From Izhakiella australiensis (GTDB taxonomy: Bacteria > Pseudomonadota > Gammaproteobacteria > Enterobacterales > Enterobacteriaceae), in contig NZ_MRUL01000009.1 in NCBI RefSeq assembly GCF_002006995.1, positions 62,001-126,000 on the forward strand: DNA of 64,000 nucleotides, in the 5' to 3' direction. The notes under the pieces were generated by a model. It searched no databases, had not been told where the DNA came from, and worked only from the letters and a program-made list of their open reading frames with translations. Of this stretch, positions 49,256 to 59,651 are shown one piece after another (position 1 is the first letter of the stretch; each line of letters starts with the position of its first letter). A program made the position numbers and the translations under genes.

Positions 49256-50101
49256 TTATTTCTCGCTCTCAACCAGGCCACGCACAAAGGCACGCTGCAT
49301 CACATATACCACTATTACCGGCGGGATCAACGTCAATAGCATCGCCGCCATCACCTCATTCCACTGCGTCGGCGAACCGCTGGTGGAGATCATACTTTTA
49401 ATCCCGGCTACCGCCGTGCTGAGCCCCGCATCGTTAATGATCAGCAGTGGCCAGAGGTACTGGTTCCAGCCATAAATAAAGGTGATAACAAACAGCGCAG
49501 CCAGATTGGTTTTTGATAGCGGCAGGACGATATCCCAGAAGAAACGCATCGGACCGGCGCCGTCAATGCGCGCCGCTTCCAGTAGCTCATCCGGCAGCGA
49601 CATAAAAAACTGGCGAAACAGGAAAGTGGCGGTAGCAGAGGCCATCAGCGGTAGCGTCAACCCACTGTAGCTGTCGAGCATATGCAGGTTCGAAATCACC
49701 TCAACCGTCGGGAAAATACGGACCTCAACCGGCAGCATCAGGGTAATAAAGATCAGCCAGAAAAATAGGCCGCGCAGTGGAAAGCGAAACCAGACCAGGG
49801 CAAAAGCGGACAGGATGGATACCACAATTTTGCCGAAGGTAATGCCCAGCGCCATGATCAAACTGTTAAGCATCATCAGGCTGAAAGCGGGCCCGCTGCC
49901 GTTAACGCCGCGGGTCCAGATACGCGAAACGTTTTCCCACAGATGGCTGCCCGGCACCAGCGTCATCGGCACCTTATACACTTCATTGCCGTCCAGCGTC
50001 GCCGCAACAAAAGCAACGTAGAGTGGAAAAAGAATGGTCAGCACGCCCAGGATCAGCATGGTATGACTGAAGATATCCAGTCCGCGTCGGTTTTCGATCA
50101 T
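49256..50101 (-). CDS. ugpE: sn-glycerol-3-phosphate ABC transporter permease UgpE
   Basis: 281 residues with six membrane helices and the MalG-type coupling loop ([20 protein letters not shown]). It is the partner of UgpA; its ATG overlaps the ugpA stop by 4 bp. Confidence 0.96.
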   Translation of the reverse strand: MIENRRGLDIFSHTMLILGVLTILFPLYVAFVAATLDGNEVYKVPMTLVPGSHLWENVSRIWTRGVNGSGPAFSLMMLNSLIMALGITFGKIVVSILSAFALVWFRFPLRGLFFWLIFITLMLPVEVRIFPTVEVISNLHMLDSYSGLTLPLMASATATFLFRQFFMSLPDELLEAARIDGAGPMRFFWDIVLPLSKTNLAALFVITFIYGWNQYLWPLLIINDAGLSTAVAGIKSMISTSGSPTQWNEVMAAMLLTLIPPVIVVYVMQRAFVRGLVESEK

Positions 50102-50985
50102 TGGTAACGCACCTTACGCTCAATAAAGCGAAACTGAAGCACCGTCAGGCCGATAACCAGCAGCATCAACACCACTGACTGCGCCGCCGAGGTGGAAAGA
50201 TCCAGTCCGGCAAACCCTTCCCGGTAAATTTTGTAGATAAGGGTGGTGGTCGCCTGTACTGGCCCGCCGCCGGTAGCCGCATCAATAACCGGAAAGGTAT
50301 CGAAGAAGGCGTACACCAGGTTTATCACCAGCAGGAAGAAACTTACCGGGGTGATCAGCGGCAGCGACAGATTAAAAAAGCGTCGTACCGGCCCGGCGCC
50401 ATCTATCGCCGCTGCTTCGACTAATGATTTGGGGATCGACTGTAACGCTGCGAAGAAAAACAGAAAGTTATAGCTCATCTGCTGCCAGATGGAGGCCAGC
50501 ACGATCAGAAACATCGCCTGTCCGCTGTTTTGCGCATAGTTCCAGTTATAGCCCAACTGGTTAAGGATATGGCTGAACAACCCCAGACCCGGATTAAACA
50601 GAAACATCCACAGCACCGCAGCGACCACCGGCGCAACGGCATACGGCAGCAGCAAAAGCGTCTGATAGAGCTTTCTCATTCTGATGACGTAATCTGCCAG
50701 CGCCGCGAGAAACAGAGAAAAGGCCATACCAAACCCCGTAACCAGCGCGCTGAATTCAATGGTGGTCCAGAAAGAATCCAGGTAGTAACTGTCGCTGAAA
50801 AGATGTTTGAAGTTCTCCAGGCCAACGAAGGTGCTGGAGATGCCGAAAGGATCAATGTTCTGTAGCGAATACCACAGCGCTTCGCCGGCGGGCCAGATAA
50901 AAAATATTGCCGTGATCAGCAGCTGGGGCAGAACCAGAAGATAAGGCAGCGGGCTGGTGCGAAATCCGGGACGGAATGATGACAT
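50098..50985 (-). CDS. ugpA: sn-glycerol-3-phosphate ABC transporter permease UgpA
   Basis: 295 residues from the ATG at 50985 (MSSFRPGF), the E. coli length; the longer open frame upstream to 51066 lacks family sequence. Six membrane helices, coupling loop [20 protein letters not shown]. It follows ugpB after about 96 bp. Confidence 0.95.
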   Translation of the reverse strand: MSSFRPGFRTSPLPYLLVLPQLLITAIFFIWPAGEALWYSLQNIDPFGISSTFVGLENFKHLFSDSYYLDSFWTTIEFSALVTGFGMAFSLFLAALADYVIRMRKLYQTLLLLPYAVAPVVAAVLWMFLFNPGLGLFSHILNQLGYNWNYAQNSGQAMFLIVLASIWQQMSYNFLFFFAALQSIPKSLVEAAAIDGAGPVRRFFNLSLPLITPVSFFLLVINLVYAFFDTFPVIDAATGGGPVQATTTLIYKIYREGFAGLDLSTSAAQSVVLMLLVIGLTVLQFRFIERKVRYQ

Positions 50986-51081
50986 AGCGTGCTCTGTATC
51001 GATGAAAAACCACAACCGGAAAACATCCGGCACCCGCAAGCAATTTGCAGATGCCGGATGGGTCACGCCGGTTTAGCCGGG

Positions 51082-52398
51082 TTACTTAACCTGCTGTTCG
51101 AAGCGGCGCAGCAGCTGGTTACCGCGCTTAACTGCGTTATCCAACGCGGCCTGCGGTGACTGTTTGCCGGTCCAGACGCCTTCCAGCTCTTCGTCAACCA
51201 CGGTACGGATCTGCGGCATATTGCCAAGACGCATACCCTTGGTATAAGGCAACGGCGCCTTGTTCAGCATCTGCCGGGTGGCAATGTCCGCCCCGGGGTT
51301 TTTGTCATAAAAGCCCTGTTTTTTGCTCAGCTCAAAAGCGGCGGTGGTGATCGGCAGATAGCCGGTCTTCTGATGCCATTCAGCGGCGATTTCAGGCTGT
51401 GCCAGAAACTTCATGAACTCCGCAACGCCTTTATAGGTTGCCGGGTCCTTGCCTTTCATCACCCACAGGCTGGCGCCGCCGATGATCGCGTTCTGCGGTG
51501 CGTTTTTAACCGTATCGTCATACGGCATCATGCCGACGCCAAAGTTAAACTTCGCATAATGACGGATATCTGCCAGCGAACCGGAAGACGCGGTGGTAAT
51601 GCCGCAATCACCGTTATAGAACTTAGCGGTTGGCTCATCTTTACGGCCGTAGTAGGTGAAGTCGCCTTTCTTGTTCATATCTTCCAGCATCTGGATATGG
51701 CGTACCTGCACCGGCTTGTTGAACTCCAGAACCGTATCGGTGCCGTCAAAGCCGTTGTTTTTGGTGGCTACCGGCAGGCCGTGCCAGGCGCTGAAGTTTT
51801 CAATCTGAATCCAGCCCTGCCAGCCGCTGGCATAACCGCAGCTCATGCCAGCCTTACGCAGCGCAGCGGCATCTTTCGCCAGTTCCTGCCAGGTTTTCGG
51901 CGGCTGGTCCGGATTAAGACCCGCTTTTTTGAACGCGTCTTTGTTGTAATACAGCACCGGCGTCGAGCTGTTGAACGGCTGAGAAATCAAATGACCTTCA
52001 GCATCGCTGTAATACCCGGCGACGGTAGGGACAAATTGCTTCTCATCAAAGGGAATGCCTGAGTCTTTAAACACCTGAGAGACCGGTACGATGGCTTTAG
52101 AAGCCATCATGGTTGCCGTACCGACTTCATAAACCTGCAAAATAGCCGGAGCTTTACCAGTACGCACCGCGGCAATACCGGCAGCCAGGCTCTGCTCGTA
52201 GTTGCCTTTATAAACCGGCACCACTTTGTAATCGGGGTGGGCTTCATTGAAGCGCTTAGCCAAAGAGTCGACTTCGACGCCCAGCTCGCCTTCCATTGAA
52301 TGCCAGAAAGGAATTTCCGTGGCGGCAAAAACGTTACTGCTAACGGCCAGGCCCAGCAGTACGCCGAGCGAGGTGTGACGCAAAGTAAACGATGACAT
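51082..52398 (-). CDS. ugpB: sn-glycerol-3-phosphate-binding periplasmic protein UgpB
   Basis: 438 residues, as in E. coli, from the ATG at 52398, which has AGGAA 7 nt upstream. The signal peptide ends NVFA; the mature protein begins with the family segment [19 protein letters not shown]. It binds glycerol-3-phosphate and glycerophosphodiesters for UgpAEC. It is the first gene of ugpBAECQ; six in-phase 11-bp Pho units lie upstream, so expression should rise on phosphate starvation through PhoB. Confidence 0.96.
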   Translation of the reverse strand: MSSFTLRHTSLGVLLGLAVSSNVFAATEIPFWHSMEGELGVEVDSLAKRFNEAHPDYKVVPVYKGNYEQSLAAGIAAVRTGKAPAILQVYEVGTATMMASKAIVPVSQVFKDSGIPFDEKQFVPTVAGYYSDAEGHLISQPFNSSTPVLYYNKDAFKKAGLNPDQPPKTWQELAKDAAALRKAGMSCGYASGWQGWIQIENFSAWHGLPVATKNNGFDGTDTVLEFNKPVQVRHIQMLEDMNKKGDFTYYGRKDEPTAKFYNGDCGITTASSGSLADIRHYAKFNFGVGMMPYDDTVKNAPQNAIIGGASLWVMKGKDPATYKGVAEFMKFLAQPEIAAEWHQKTGYLPITTAAFELSKKQGFYDKNPGADIATRQMLNKAPLPYTKGMRLGNMPQIRTVVDEELEGVWTGKQSPQAALDNAVKRGNQLLRRFEQQVK

Positions 52399-52483
52399 AT
52401 CAGGTTCCTGTGCCATTTTGTTGGTAAGCGCGAAAAAACGAATTAAAACACGCATTTTTTGTTCGCGAAGTAACATGACACGC

Positions 52484-52549
52484 AAAAATGACAGTTAGAT
52501 AACCAGAATGTTACTGAAATGTGACACGGTTAATATTCAGGAATGACAG
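52484..52549 (-). promoter_or_regulatory. PhoB-binding region of ugpB (11-bp direct repeat units)
   Basis: On the minus strand six 11-bp units run in phase. Unit 1 is CTGTCATTCCT (52539-52549), unit 3 GTGTCACATTT (52517-52527), unit 4 CAGTAACATTC (52506-52516) and unit 6 CTGTCATTTTT (52484-52494). Units 2 and 5 are degenerate. Units 3 and 4 form the best Pho box. E. coli ugpB also has several Pho boxes. Confidence 0.72.
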
Positions 52550-52620
52550 TAAGATGCGTTGCTTTCACCGACGGCGGGCAGTGAACCGACGATGTAGCAC
52601 CGCAAGCGGTACGGAGAGTG

Positions 52621-52658
52621 AAAACGCGCTCTGCGCCGCCCGCCCAGCCGGCGCAGAG
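52621..52658 (-). terminator. Terminator of the liv operon
   Basis: A 9-bp perfect stem, CTCTGCGCC (52629-52637) and GGCGCAGAG (52650-52658), is followed on the minus strand by CGCGTTTTC. It lies 14 bp after the livF stop. Confidence 0.7.
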
Positions 52659-52672
52659 AAATATGATGAAAG

Positions 52673-53386
52673 TTAAGCGCCTAAATAAGCGCTGCGCACC
52701 GCCTCATTAGCCAGCAGCGCCTCACCGGTATCTTCCAGCACAACGTGACCGTTTTCCAGCACGTAGCCGCGGTCGGCCAGCTTCAGCGCCTGGTTGGCGT
52801 TCTGCTCGACCAGGAAAATGGTCATCCCTTCCTGACGCAGCTGTTCGATGGTATCGAAGATTTGCTGAATAATAATCGGCGCCAGCCCCAGCGAGGGCTC
52901 GTCCAGCAATAGCAGACGCGGCTGGCTCATCAGCGCCCGACCGATCGCCAGCATCTGCTGTTCACCACCGGACATGGTGCCCGCACGCTGAATACGGCGC
53001 TCCTCCAGCCGGGGAAACAGCTCGTATACCCAGCGAAGACGCTGCTGGTAAGCCTGGCGCGCGGCAAAAAATCCGCCCATCGCCAGATTCTCTTCAACCG
53101 TCATGCGCGCAAAGACGCGCCGCCCTTCCGGGACGATGGCAATCGCCTCACGCATAATGCGCGCCGTTTGCCAGTCGGTTATCGTCTTACCATCGAAGAC
53201 GATATTTCCGCTGCTGGCGCGCGGTTCACCGCACAGCGTTCCCAGCAACGTGGTTTTACCGGCGCCGTTGGCGCCGATCAGGGTAACGATCTCGCCTTGT
53301 TGAATATGCAGGCTGACGTCATGCAGCGCCTGTATCGGCCCATAGTGCGCGCTGACGCCTTCCAGAGTGAGCATCGGGTTAGCCAT
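52673..53386 (-). CDS. livF: Branched-chain amino acid ABC transporter ATP-binding protein LivF
   Basis: 237 residues from the ATG at 53386 (MANPMLTLEGVSAHYG), as in E. coli; a longer frame upstream runs through livG in another frame. Walker A GANGAGKTT, signature MSGGEQQML, Walker B LLLLDEPSLGLAP. It works with LivG on the LivHM channel. Its start is 1 nt after the livG stop. Confidence 0.96.
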   Translation of the reverse strand: MANPMLTLEGVSAHYGPIQALHDVSLHIQQGEIVTLIGANGAGKTTLLGTLCGEPRASSGNIVFDGKTITDWQTARIMREAIAIVPEGRRVFARMTVEENLAMGGFFAARQAYQQRLRWVYELFPRLEERRIQRAGTMSGGEQQMLAIGRALMSQPRLLLLDEPSLGLAPIIIQQIFDTIEQLRQEGMTIFLVEQNANQALKLADRGYVLENGHVVLEDTGEALLANEAVRSAYLGA

Positions 53387-53387
53387 A

Positions 53388-54155
53388 TTATGCTTCCCCC
53401 AGGTAGGCGCGGATAACGTCAGGGTGATTACGCACTTCTTCCGGCGTACCATTCGCCAGCGGCGTCCCCTGATTGACCACATAAATGCGATCGGAAATGC
53501 CCATTACCAACTTCATATCATGCTCTATCAGTAATACGGTGACCTTATGCTCACCGCGTAGCTCGGCGATCAGCTGATCCAGCTCATGGGTTTCTCGCGG
53601 ATTAAGACCCGCGGCCGGCTCATCCAGCATCAGAATATCCGGCATGGTGACCATGCAGCGGGCGATTTCTAAGCGCCGCTGCTGACCGTAGGCCAGATTA
53701 CCTGCCTGGCGATTCGCCATTTCCAGCAGGCCAACGCGCGTAAGCCAGGTTGCCGCCCGGTCTAACGCTTCGCTCTCCGCTTTGCGAAAAGCCGGCGTCT
53801 TCAGCAAGCCGGAAAAAACCCCGCTTTTCAGGTGCTGATGCTGAGCAACCAGCAGGTTTTCAATGACGGTCATTTCACGAAACAGTCGAACGTGCTGAAA
53901 AGTGCGCACTACGCCCATGCGGGCTATCTTTTGCCCCGACAACCCTTCCAGATGCTGATCGCGTAAGGTAATGGTGCCGCCGGTTGGCTTATAAAAACCG
54001 GTCAGGCAGTTGAACACCGTGGTTTTCCCTGCCCCATTGGGACCGATCAGCGAAACAATTTCCTGCGGGTAAAGGGCAAGCTCAACGTTATTGACCGCCA
54101 GCAGGCCGCCAAAGCGCATCATCAGCCCCTCAACTGCTAATAAAGGCGGGTTCAT
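53388..54155 (-). CDS. livG: Branched-chain amino acid ABC transporter ATP-binding protein LivG
   Basis: 255 residues as in E. coli. Walker [10 protein letters not shown], a variant signature [14 protein letters not shown] (the usual SGG is replaced, normal for LivG), and Walker [14 protein letters not shown]. Its ATG overlaps the livM stop by 4 bp. Confidence 0.96.
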   Translation of the reverse strand: MNPPLLAVEGLMMRFGGLLAVNNVELALYPQEIVSLIGPNGAGKTTVFNCLTGFYKPTGGTITLRDQHLEGLSGQKIARMGVVRTFQHVRLFREMTVIENLLVAQHQHLKSGVFSGLLKTPAFRKAESEALDRAATWLTRVGLLEMANRQAGNLAYGQQRRLEIARCMVTMPDILMLDEPAAGLNPRETHELDQLIAELRGEHKVTVLLIEHDMKLVMGISDRIYVVNQGTPLANGTPEEVRNHPDVIRAYLGEA

Positions 54156-55423
54156 GCCTGCTCTCCTTTCGCGCCTGCTTTTAGCTTCAGCTGCGGACGC
54201 TTCATCGGCAGCAGTCCCTGCGGACGCCAGATCATCATCAGCACCATCAGCCCGCCGAGAACCAGCATGCTGTATTCATTCAGATCGCGCATCAGCTCGC
54301 GCGATACCACCAGCAGTACAGCCGCAAGGATCACCGCCAGCTGCGAGCCCATTCCACCCAGCACCACGATCGCCAGCACAAACGCCGATTCGACAAAGGT
54401 AAACGATTCCGGGCTGACAAACCCCTGGCGGGCGGCAAACAGCGTACCGGCGAAGCCGGCAAACGCGGCGCTGATAGTAAAAGCCGTTAGCTTTATGCGC
54501 GTCGGGCTGAGTCCCAGCGAACGGCAGGCGATTTCATCCTCGCGCAGCGCTTCCCACGCCCGCCCCAGCGGCATACGCAGCAGTCGGTTAATGACGAACA
54601 GCGTCAGCACCACCAGCAGCAGCGCCACCAGGTAAAGAAAAATAACCCGATCGCCCGGATCGTACTTCAGGCCGAAATAATCGTGGAAGGTGCTCCAACC
54701 GCCCTCGCTCACCTTGCGGCCAAATTCAAGGCCAAACAGGGTAGGTTTGGGGATCTGGGCAATACCGTTAGGACCGCCGGTAAAGGACGTATTGTTTAAC
54801 AACAGAATGCGTACGATTTCGCCAAAGCCGAGCGTGACAATCGCCAGATAGTCGCCGCGCAGGCGCAGTACAGGAAAACCGAGCAGCAGGCCAAACAGCG
54901 CCGCGACCAGCCCGGCCAGCGGCAGGCACTGCCAGAAGCCCAGCCCGTAGTAATGGTTCAGCAGCGCAAAGGTGTAAGCGCCGATGGCATAAAAGCCGCC
55001 ATAGCCCAACACCAGCAGACCGGAAAGGCCTACCACCACGTTTAGTCCCAGGCCGAGCATCACGTAAATCAGCGTCAGGGTGGCAATATCTACCGTACCG
55101 CGTGATACCAGAAACGGCCAGGCTATCGCCGCCACAATCACCAGCCCCATCAGCAGCTTCTGCTTCGGCGTTGAGCCGTCAAACCCCGGCAGCACCAGCC
55201 CTTTACCGCTCCGTTTCATCGCCCCCTGAAACAGCGGACGCAGAAGCTGGAACAGGAATACCACGCCACAGGCGGTAAATATCCAGTTCCAGCGCAGCTG
55301 ACCGGCGTTAACCACCACCAGCTTTGTGCCATCCAAATCGAGCCGCATTCCCATAAAGAAAGTTGCCAGCAGCAGCAATACGGCCGTCGAGATCACGGCA
55401 TTGACCAGATTGAGGTGTTTCAT
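54152..55423 (-). CDS. livM: Branched-chain amino acid ABC transporter permease LivM
   Basis: 423 residues (E. coli 425) with about ten membrane segments. An N-terminal extension of about 100 residues precedes the conserved core ([40 protein letters not shown]). Its ATG overlaps the livH stop by 4 bp. Confidence 0.96.
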   Translation of the reverse strand: MKHLNLVNAVISTAVLLLLATFFMGMRLDLDGTKLVVVNAGQLRWNWIFTACGVVFLFQLLRPLFQGAMKRSGKGLVLPGFDGSTPKQKLLMGLVIVAAIAWPFLVSRGTVDIATLTLIYVMLGLGLNVVVGLSGLLVLGYGGFYAIGAYTFALLNHYYGLGFWQCLPLAGLVAALFGLLLGFPVLRLRGDYLAIVTLGFGEIVRILLLNNTSFTGGPNGIAQIPKPTLFGLEFGRKVSEGGWSTFHDYFGLKYDPGDRVIFLYLVALLLVVLTLFVINRLLRMPLGRAWEALREDEIACRSLGLSPTRIKLTAFTISAAFAGFAGTLFAARQGFVSPESFTFVESAFVLAIVVLGGMGSQLAVILAAVLLVVSRELMRDLNEYSMLVLGGLMVLMMIWRPQGLLPMKRPQLKLKAGAKGEQA

Positions 55424-56346
55424 ACTTTTTCCACCTCCGGCCGTCCGAGAATACCGGTCGGCATGACCAGCAGCACGACAATCAGCAGGGCGAAAGAAAC
55501 CACGTCTTTGTACTCGGTGCTGAGGTAAGCGCTGGTAAGCGCTTCGGCAATGCCCAGCACCAGCCCGCCGATCATCGCGCCGGGAATACTACCGATGCCG
55601 CCCAGTACCGCAGCAGTAAAGGCCTTCATGCCCGCCATAAAGCCAATAAACGGGTTGATGGAACCATAAAACTGCCCCAGCAGCACGCCAGCGACGGCAG
55701 CCATCGCGGCGCCGATGACGAAGGTTAAGGAGATCACCCGATCGGTATTAATACCCAGCAGGCTGGCCATTTTCAGATCTTCGGCGCAGGCGCGGCAGGC
55801 GCGCCCCATGCGCGAATAGCGGATAAACAGCGTCAGCGCCAGCATCGCGCCAAAGGTAACCAGCCAGATAACCAGCTGCATCGTCGACAGCGTCGCCGCA
55901 AAGCCGTTGCTTTCACCCAGCGTCCACTGCCCGTTAATCAGACCGGGCAGCGCCAGATCACGGGAGCCTTGCGTCAGGCTGACGTAGTTTTGCAAGAAAA
56001 TCGACATGCCGATGGCGGAAATCAACGCAATCAGGCGTTTAGAAGAGCGTACCGGCTTATAGGCCACCCGCTCGATGCTCCAGCCATAGGCGCTGGCAAT
56101 GACGATCGCCACGATGAATGCGGCGGTAATCAGCAGCCAGCCGACATCAATACCCATCATCATCAGCGCAGCAATAACGATAAATGAAACGTAGCTGCCG
56201 ATCATATAGACCTCGCCATGGGCGAAGTTGATCATGCCAATAATGCCGTAAACCATGGTGTAGCCGATGGCAATCAGCGCGTAGGTGCTGCCTAACGTTA
56301 CGCCGTTGAACATCTGCTGAATAAAATAAAGGAACTGCTCGGACAT
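55420..56346 (-). CDS. livH: Branched-chain amino acid ABC transporter permease LivH
   Basis: 308 residues, as in E. coli, from the ATG at 56346 ([20 protein letters not shown]). About eight membrane segments with the coupling region [20 protein letters not shown]. It lies 157 bp after livK, and the gap holds two stable hairpins. Confidence 0.96.
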   Translation of the reverse strand: MSEQFLYFIQQMFNGVTLGSTYALIAIGYTMVYGIIGMINFAHGEVYMIGSYVSFIVIAALMMMGIDVGWLLITAAFIVAIVIASAYGWSIERVAYKPVRSSKRLIALISAIGMSIFLQNYVSLTQGSRDLALPGLINGQWTLGESNGFAATLSTMQLVIWLVTFGAMLALTLFIRYSRMGRACRACAEDLKMASLLGINTDRVISLTFVIGAAMAAVAGVLLGQFYGSINPFIGFMAGMKAFTAAVLGGIGSIPGAMIGGLVLGIAEALTSAYLSTEYKDVVSFALLIVVLLVMPTGILGRPEVEKV

Positions 56347-56382
56347 ACCTGAACACCTTACCAATCTACCTTAAAAGGTAGA

Positions 56383-56475
56383 AACGCCTGGCGCGATACC
56401 AGGCGTTATTGTCGCAACCCGCTGACGCGGGCAGCGCTGGAGCAATGGCAAATCGAAATTTGCCCCAGCGCTGCC
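56383..56475 (-). repeat. Stable stem-loops between livK and livH
   Basis: In the minus-strand transcript one 11-bp stem (GGCAGCGCTGG and CCAGCGCTGCC, 56430-56440 with 56465-56475) encloses a second 7-bp stem (GGCAAAT and ATTTGCC) capped by a TTCG tetraloop (UUCG in RNA). A further hairpin, AACGCCTGG and CCAGGCGTT (56383-56391, 56399-56407), follows. Such structures between a binding-protein gene and its permease genes usually keep the first message abundant and reduce the rest. Confidence 0.8.
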
Positions 56476-56503
56476 ACGCCAGGCAGGCAAGTAAACGCCT
56501 GAT

Positions 56504-57631
56504 TTATTTCACGGCGGTCGAAGAGCCGTCTTTATGCCACTCAAATACACCGAACTCGAAGCCTTTCAAATCACCTTTCTGATCCCAGCTCAGATTACCC
56601 ATCACCGTCGGCACCGGCGCGCCGGTTTTCAGATTTTTTGCGATAGCTTCCGGTTCGTCGCTCTTACTGCGCTCAATTCCCGCCGCCAGCGACTGAATTG
56701 CCGCATAGGTAGTCCAGACAAACGGGCCGGTCGGATCTTTACGGTTAGAGGCTTTGTTGGCTTTAATCGCATCAACGATAGCTTTGTTATCCGGCAGCTG
56801 ATCATAACGCTTCGGCAGCGTGACCAGCATGCCCTCAGACGCGTCACCGGCAATATTAGACAGCGATGCATTGCCCACGCCTTCCGGCCCCATAAAGCCG
56901 GCTTTCAGGCCCGCTGCACGAGACTGACGCAGAATCTGTCCCATTTCCGGATAGTAGCCGCCAAAATACACGAAATCGACGTTCTCTTTTTTCAGGCGGG
57001 CAATCAACGCGGAAAAGTCTTTATCACCGGCGGTAATGCCTTCAAACAGGACGACTTTGGCGCCCGACTTTTTCAGGCTGTCCTGCACCGAACGTGCCAG
57101 GCCTTCGCCGTACTGCTGCTTATCGTGGATAATCGCAATACGTTTAGGTTTCACCTGACCAAGGATGTATTTAGCGGCGGTCGGGCCCTGGTCGGAATCC
57201 AGCCCGGTGGTACGCATTACCAGCTCATAGCCGCGAGAGGTCAGTTCAGGCGCCGTTGCCGCCGGCGTGATCATCAACACGCCTTCGTCGTTATAGATAT
57301 CTGAAGCGGGCTGAGTAGAGGAAGAGCACAGGTGGCCGATAACGTATTTAATGCCGTCATTGACGACTTTGTTGGCCACCGCAACGGCCTGTTTCGGATC
57401 GCAGGCATCGTCATATTCAACGCCGACCAGCTTGTCACCGTTAACGCCACCTTTGGCGTTGATATCTTTAATCGCCTGCTGCGCGCCGGTGAACTGCATA
57501 TCGCCATACTGCGCTACCGGGCCGGTTACCGCACCGACGATAGCCACTTTAATATCTTTAGCCAGGGCGGCATGGCTCATCGCCAAAGCAATACATCCTG
57601 CCAGCAGCGCGCTACCTTTACTCATTTTCAT
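56504..57631 (-). CDS. livK: Leucine/isoleucine/valine-binding periplasmic protein
   Basis: 375 residues from the ATG at 57631, which has GGGGA 7 nt upstream; a GTG two codons earlier is less likely. The signal peptide ([17 protein letters not shown]) resembles E. coli LivJ, while the mature chain mixes LivJ and LivK features ([40 protein letters not shown]). It is the only binding protein beside livHMGF here. The E. coli livJ, on the far side of panM, is absent, so this protein probably serves all three branched-chain amino acids. Confidence 0.94.
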   Translation of the reverse strand: MKMSKGSALLAGCIALAMSHAALAKDIKVAIVGAVTGPVAQYGDMQFTGAQQAIKDINAKGGVNGDKLVGVEYDDACDPKQAVAVANKVVNDGIKYVIGHLCSSSTQPASDIYNDEGVLMITPAATAPELTSRGYELVMRTTGLDSDQGPTAAKYILGQVKPKRIAIIHDKQQYGEGLARSVQDSLKKSGAKVVLFEGITAGDKDFSALIARLKKENVDFVYFGGYYPEMGQILRQSRAAGLKAGFMGPEGVGNASLSNIAGDASEGMLVTLPKRYDQLPDNKAIVDAIKANKASNRKDPTGPFVWTTYAAIQSLAAGIERSKSDEPEAIAKNLKTGAPVPTVMGNLSWDQKGDLKGFEFGVFEWHKDGSSTAVK

Positions 57632-58032
57632 TGGCACTTCCCCATCTGTATTTACTGTTGTGGTTTGCTTTGTTGGTTATAGTGACCGGGAAAGTCGCAA
57701 ACTCTTTTAATGATAATGAGTTAGCATAATATTCCGGTCTGTTTTATAGATAAGGCTTTTAAATTCAGTTTATTAAACAGGAATTTTCTGCTGTAAATCA
57801 ACTAACCTATTGCGAAAATAACGCTTACCTCAGAATATTTCGCTAACAGTTTTGATGGCATTTCAAACAGAATAGTAGTTTAAAATTCTAACTTTAAGCA
57901 CAGTATTTACCGCATTAGTCTGCCCAATTGCTAAAAGACGGTGAGTTCGTGGTGTAAATCAGAAACGGAGTATTTGCGTTATATTCGCTCAAAATCACTA
58001 CAGTATCCCGGCTAATCATTTCGGACCTGACG
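57632..58032. other. Divergent intergenic region livK-panM
   Basis: 401 bp, AT-rich, with no gene. It contains the livK promoter on one side and the panM promoter on the other. In E. coli liv genes are repressed by Lrp, whose sites are AT-rich and degenerate; several such stretches occur, but I cannot assign one. A possible panM -10 TACAGT is near 58000. Confidence 0.45.
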
Positions 58033-58437
58033 ATGAAACTAACGATTATTCGCTTAAAAGATTTAACCCAGCAGGACCAGACGGATTTGAGTAAAATCTG
58101 GCCACAGCAAGCAATCCCGACGCTGGTAGAGACGCTCAGCGAGCAGTCTCAGATATACGCCGCCCGCTTTAACGATCGGCTTCTTGCCGCACTGCAGCTC
58201 GATGTCAGCGGCACGCAGGGCCGTATCGGTCACCTGGAAGTTCGTGAGGTTACCCGCCGCCGCGGAGTGGGAAAATACCTTCTGGAAGAGGTGATGGCGC
58301 AAAATACGGCGATAACCTTATGGCGCGTCGCCAACGACGGTAGCGCTGAGCGCGGCGCCATTGCCGCCTTTATGCAAAGCTGTGGCTTTCGTGCAGAAGT
58401 CGACGGCTGGGTAAAACGCGCGCGCACCGGCGACTGA
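58033..58437 (+). CDS. panM: PanD maturation/regulatory factor PanM (PanZ)
   Basis: 134 residues (E. coli 127). GNAT-like fold starting MKLTIIRLKDL, with the acetyl-CoA loop REVTRRRGVGKYLLEEV. PanM binds the aspartate decarboxylase proenzyme PanD, promotes its self-cleavage and, with acetyl-CoA, limits pantothenate synthesis. Its place between livK and rpoH follows E. coli, apart from the missing livJ. Confidence 0.93.
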   Translation: MKLTIIRLKDLTQQDQTDLSKIWPQQAIPTLVETLSEQSQIYAARFNDRLLAALQLDVSGTQGRIGHLEVREVTRRRGVGKYLLEEVMAQNTAITLWRVANDGSAERGAIAAFMQSCGFRAEVDGWVKRARTGD

Positions 58438-58457
58438 GATACGCTGCTTCAGGCAAT

Positions 58458-58488
58458 AAAAAAGCGCCCATAAAAAGGGCGCTTTTTT
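58458..58488. terminator. Bidirectional terminator between panM and rpoH
   Basis: The stem AAAAAAGCGCCC (58458-58469) and GGGCGCTTTTTT (58477-58488) serves both convergent genes. Confidence 0.92.
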
Positions 58489-58515
58489 GCAGAGGTTCAG
58501 TACGTAGCGAATTCG

Positions 58516-59373
58516 TCAGGCTTCAATCGCCATACGCAGCTTTTTCATTGCATTCTTTTCCAACTGGCGGACGCGTTCGGCAGAGACGCCATAGCGATCG
58601 GCCAGCTCCTGCAGCGTGGTTTTATTGTCTTCATCCAACCAGCGCGCCCGAATAATATGCTGACTACGTTCGTCCAGCCCTTCCATCGCGAGCGTTAGCT
58701 TGTCCGCCGCGTGACCTTCCCAGTTGTCTTCTTCAATGCCGTCGGCAAAATCAGAGGTTTTATCCTGCAGATAGAGCACCGGCGCCATCGGCTTACCTTC
58801 GCCCGGCTCGTCGTCAGCGCCCATATCAAACGCCATATCCTGCGCGGCCATGCGGGATTCCATTTCGCGTACGTCGTGGGTGGAAACGCCCAGTTCGCGA
58901 GCCACCATGTCCACTTCTTCCTGATTAAACCAGCCCAGGCGCTGCTTATTTTTACGCAGATTAAAGAACAGCTTACGCTGAGATTTAGTGGTCGCGACCT
59001 TCACAATACGCCAGTTGCGCAGCACGTATTCGTGAATCTCCGCCTTAATCCAGTGCACGGCGAAAGAAACCAGTCGCACGCCAACTTCCGGATTAAAACG
59101 GCGCACCGCTTTCATCAGGCCGATGTTACCTTCCTGAATCAGGTCCGCCTGCGGCAGCCCGTAGCCTGCATAGTTACGAGCGACATGAACAACAAAGCGC
59201 AGGTGAGACAGGATCAGCGTCTTTGCCGCATCCAGATCGCCCTGGTAATGCAGCCGTTCAGCCAGCGCTTTTTCCTCATCTGCCGTCAGCACAGGCCAGG
59301 CATTGGCCGCCCGGATGTAAGAATCCAGGTTGCCTAAAGGAGCAATAGCTAAAGTTTGCATTTCTTTGGTCAT
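58516..59373 (-). CDS. rpoH: RNA polymerase sigma-32 factor (heat shock)
   Basis: 285 residues (E. coli 284). Sigma-70 family, with region 2 ([40 protein letters not shown]), the RpoH-specific box [12 protein letters not shown] and region 4 ([20 protein letters not shown]). It directs heat-shock promoters. GAGAGG precedes the ATG. The 5' coding region in E. coli forms a thermosensor that exposes the start at high temperature, and the same may hold here. A sigma-E promoter and DnaA boxes lie upstream. Confidence 0.97.
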   Translation of the reverse strand: MTKEMQTLAIAPLGNLDSYIRAANAWPVLTADEEKALAERLHYQGDLDAAKTLILSHLRFVVHVARNYAGYGLPQADLIQEGNIGLMKAVRRFNPEVGVRLVSFAVHWIKAEIHEYVLRNWRIVKVATTKSQRKLFFNLRKNKQRLGWFNQEEVDMVARELGVSTHDVREMESRMAAQDMAFDMGADDEPGEGKPMAPVLYLQDKTSDFADGIEEDNWEGHAADKLTLAMEGLDERSQHIIRARWLDEDNKTTLQELADRYGVSAERVRQLEKNAMKKLRMAIEA

Positions 59374-59476
59374 TCAAACCCTCTCAATTAATCAATTCAG
59401 ACGCTGCGCAATCCCTGACGCGAAGGCCAGCCTAAGCTAACCGCAGCTGAAAGCCAGAAGCTATCCGTGCGCAATC

Positions 59477-59511
59477 ATTATAAGTCAGACCGCAAACTTA
59501 TCCACAAGTTC
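59477..59511 (-). promoter_or_regulatory. rpoH sigma-E promoter with adjacent sigma-70 -10
   Basis: On the minus strand GAACTT (59506-59511) and TCTGA (59485-59489) are 16 bp apart, the RpoE promoter pattern, and resemble E. coli rpoH P3 closely. A sigma-70 -10 TATAAT (59477-59482) lies just downstream. This couples rpoH transcription to envelope stress and extreme heat. Confidence 0.8.
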
Positions 59512-59529
59512 ATTGCTGCCTGTGCATAA
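59498..59529. promoter_or_regulatory. Two DnaA boxes at the rpoH promoter
   Basis: A perfect box TTATCCACA (59498-59506, plus strand) and a second, TTATGCACA, on the minus strand (59521-59529) face each other 14 bp apart. The first overlaps the sigma-E promoter spacer. DnaA control of rpoH is known in E. coli. Confidence 0.72.
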
Positions 59530-59584
59530 TTTTAATAGCGGTCAGTCGAACAATGACGATATAGCAAAAGAAAGTGACGCTAAG

Positions 59585-59627
59585 ATGATCTTTCCCTGCC
59601 GGTTTTATCACGCAGCAAGGAAAGATT
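59585..59627. terminator. Hairpin downstream of ftsX
   Basis: The arms ATCTTTCC and GGAAAGAT enclose an inner CTGC/GCAG stem. It lies between the ftsX stop and the rpoH promoter and may end the ftsYEX transcript; a clear T run is missing. Confidence 0.45.
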
Positions 59628-59651
59628 ATATCAAAAAAATGTGAAAGTAGG

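Noticed and set aside
52479-52494. Reading the two TGTCAT motifs near 52475-52494 as a Pho box
   Set aside because: They are 13 bp apart, not 11; only the other units are in phase.
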